A stretch of 64,000 nt of DNA from the NCBI GenBank assembly GCA_023415935.1, contig JAEZIX010000026.1, forward strand, positions 1 to 64,000. Direction: 5' to 3'. A model generated the notes under the pieces. It was not told the DNA's origin and searched no databases. It was given only the letters and a program-made list of their open reading frames with translations. The DNA is from Cyanobacteria bacterium OH_CDB_20. GTDB lineage: Bacteria; Cyanobacteriota; Vampirovibrionia; Gastranaerophilales; Gastranaerophilaceae. This document shows positions 63,574 to 64,000 of this stretch, one piece after another. Position numbers and translations under genes: made by a program. Position 1 is the stretch's first letter. Every line of letters begins with the position of its first letter.

Positions 63574-64000
63574 TTGATTGAATTTATAAAAAAAGAATAT
63601 AAACACCTGTTGATTTTGTTTTTTATTTTAGTAGCGTCTTTTGCGCTTTTTTGGCTAAAGCAGGCAAATATACTTGTAGATGTTGGAAGAGAGTTCTACC
63701 TCCCATCTCAAATGAATAAGGGGCTTGTTCTTTATAAAGATATTCTCAACGTATATTCACCCCTTAGCTATCAGCTAAATGCTGTTTTGTATAAAATATT
63801 TGGCGAAAATATTTCTACACTATATAATTTTGCTATTTTAAACGCTTTTGCCATTATTTTTGGTGTTTATGCGCTTGCAAGAGAATTTTTAGATAAAAAT
63901 TATTCATTATTGATTTCTGTTTCGATGATTGCATTATATGTTATTACCGCAGGTTCTTTTAACTATTGTCTTCCTTATACTTTTGCTGCGCCATATGCAA
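63574..64000 (+). CDS. Membrane glycosyltransferase (GT39-like), N-terminal part
   Basis: Runs off the right edge; 142 codons are visible from a TTG start with GAGGA 6 bases upstream (an ATG at 63561 closes after six codons). The first helix HLLILFFILVASFALFWL is followed by the short extracytoplasmic loop with DVGREFYLPSQMNKGLVLYKDI, the usual position of the catalytic acid in ArnT/GT39 enzymes, and then SPLSYQLNAVLYKIFG and more helices. It is the second such enzyme here after the one at 24587. Donor and acceptor are unknown. Confidence 0.75.
   Translation, partial: MIEFIKKEYKHLLILFFILVASFALFWLKQANILVDVGREFYLPSQMNKGLVLYKDILNVYSPLSYQLNAVLYKIFGENISTLYNFAILNAFAIIFGVYALAREFLDKNYSLLISVSMIALYVITAGSFNYCLPYTFAAPYA

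Overview
The window is AT-rich bacterial chromosome, densely packed with genes on both strands. The best guess is a non-photosynthetic relative of the Cyanobacteria (Melainabacteria / Gastranaerophilales type, gut-associated). This is inferred from several signs: atpD-atpC (F1 beta-epsilon) stand alone as in cyanobacteria and chloroplasts; an oriC-like box cluster lies next to dnaN, as in Synechococcus elongatus; the flagellar operon carries a histidine kinase with a DICT-like domain; and there are fermentative and amino-sugar genes (Fe-type alcohol dehydrogenase, NanE, ROK kinase) plus short hypothetical proteins of unfamiliar type. No 16S rRNA is present, so the assignment is not proven. I saw no tRNA, rRNA, IS element, prophage or CRISPR array.

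Layout. 1-2.3 kb: start of an RseP-type protease, a ComF phosphoribosyltransferase, a family 2 glycosyltransferase and a small unknown protein. 2.28-2.61 kb: T/G-rich intergenic region with three copies of an 11-mer resembling DnaA boxes. 2.6-9.4 kb: alpha/beta hydrolase, dnaN, thrB, pgk, an unknown protein and typA. 9.4-13 kb (minus): alcohol dehydrogenase, a secreted parvulin and dnaK. 13.1-14.8 kb: nanE plus a ROK sugar kinase. 14.8-18.3 kb (minus): atpD-atpC, a sugar O-acetyltransferase and an SGNH-like protein. 18.3-23.3 kb (minus): infA-rpmJ-rpsM-rpsK-rpsD-rpoA-rplQ-truA-rplM-rpsI. 23.5-27.4 kb (minus): a second SGNH-like protein, a GT39-like membrane glycosyltransferase and purB. 27.5-34.6 kb: a LeuA-type synthase with bioA, a FliK-like protein, radA and a DegT aminotransferase. 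34.6-40.4 kb: a candidate small RNA, two tandem thymidylate-kinase-like genes, a GH77 glucanotransferase, queD, uppP and punA. 40.4-42.8 kb (minus): HD-GYP protein and trmFO.

42.9-54.1 kb is the most distinctive region. A receiver-MinD (CpaE/TadZ-like) protein is paired with a degenerate TadA/CpaF-like ATPase. It is followed by a motility operon: NarL-type response regulator, soluble histidine kinase, flgB, flgC, fliE, fliF, fliG, fliH, fliI, ending in a terminator. 54.1-64 kb: a coiled-coil protein with coaD, a MurT-type Mur ligase, a GAF-GGDEF cyclase, ribD, mutS, small unknown proteins and the start of another membrane glycosyltransferase.

Functionally the window combines housekeeping (translation, ATP synthase, repair, replication clamp) with envelope glycan genes, cyclic-di-GMP turnover (HD-GYP and GGDEF) and flagellar basal-body assembly under what looks like a dedicated two-component system. 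Genes inside operons usually have clear Shine-Dalgarno sequences. Several transcription-unit-leading genes have none, and at least nanE has a promoter placed so that transcription would start at the ATG.
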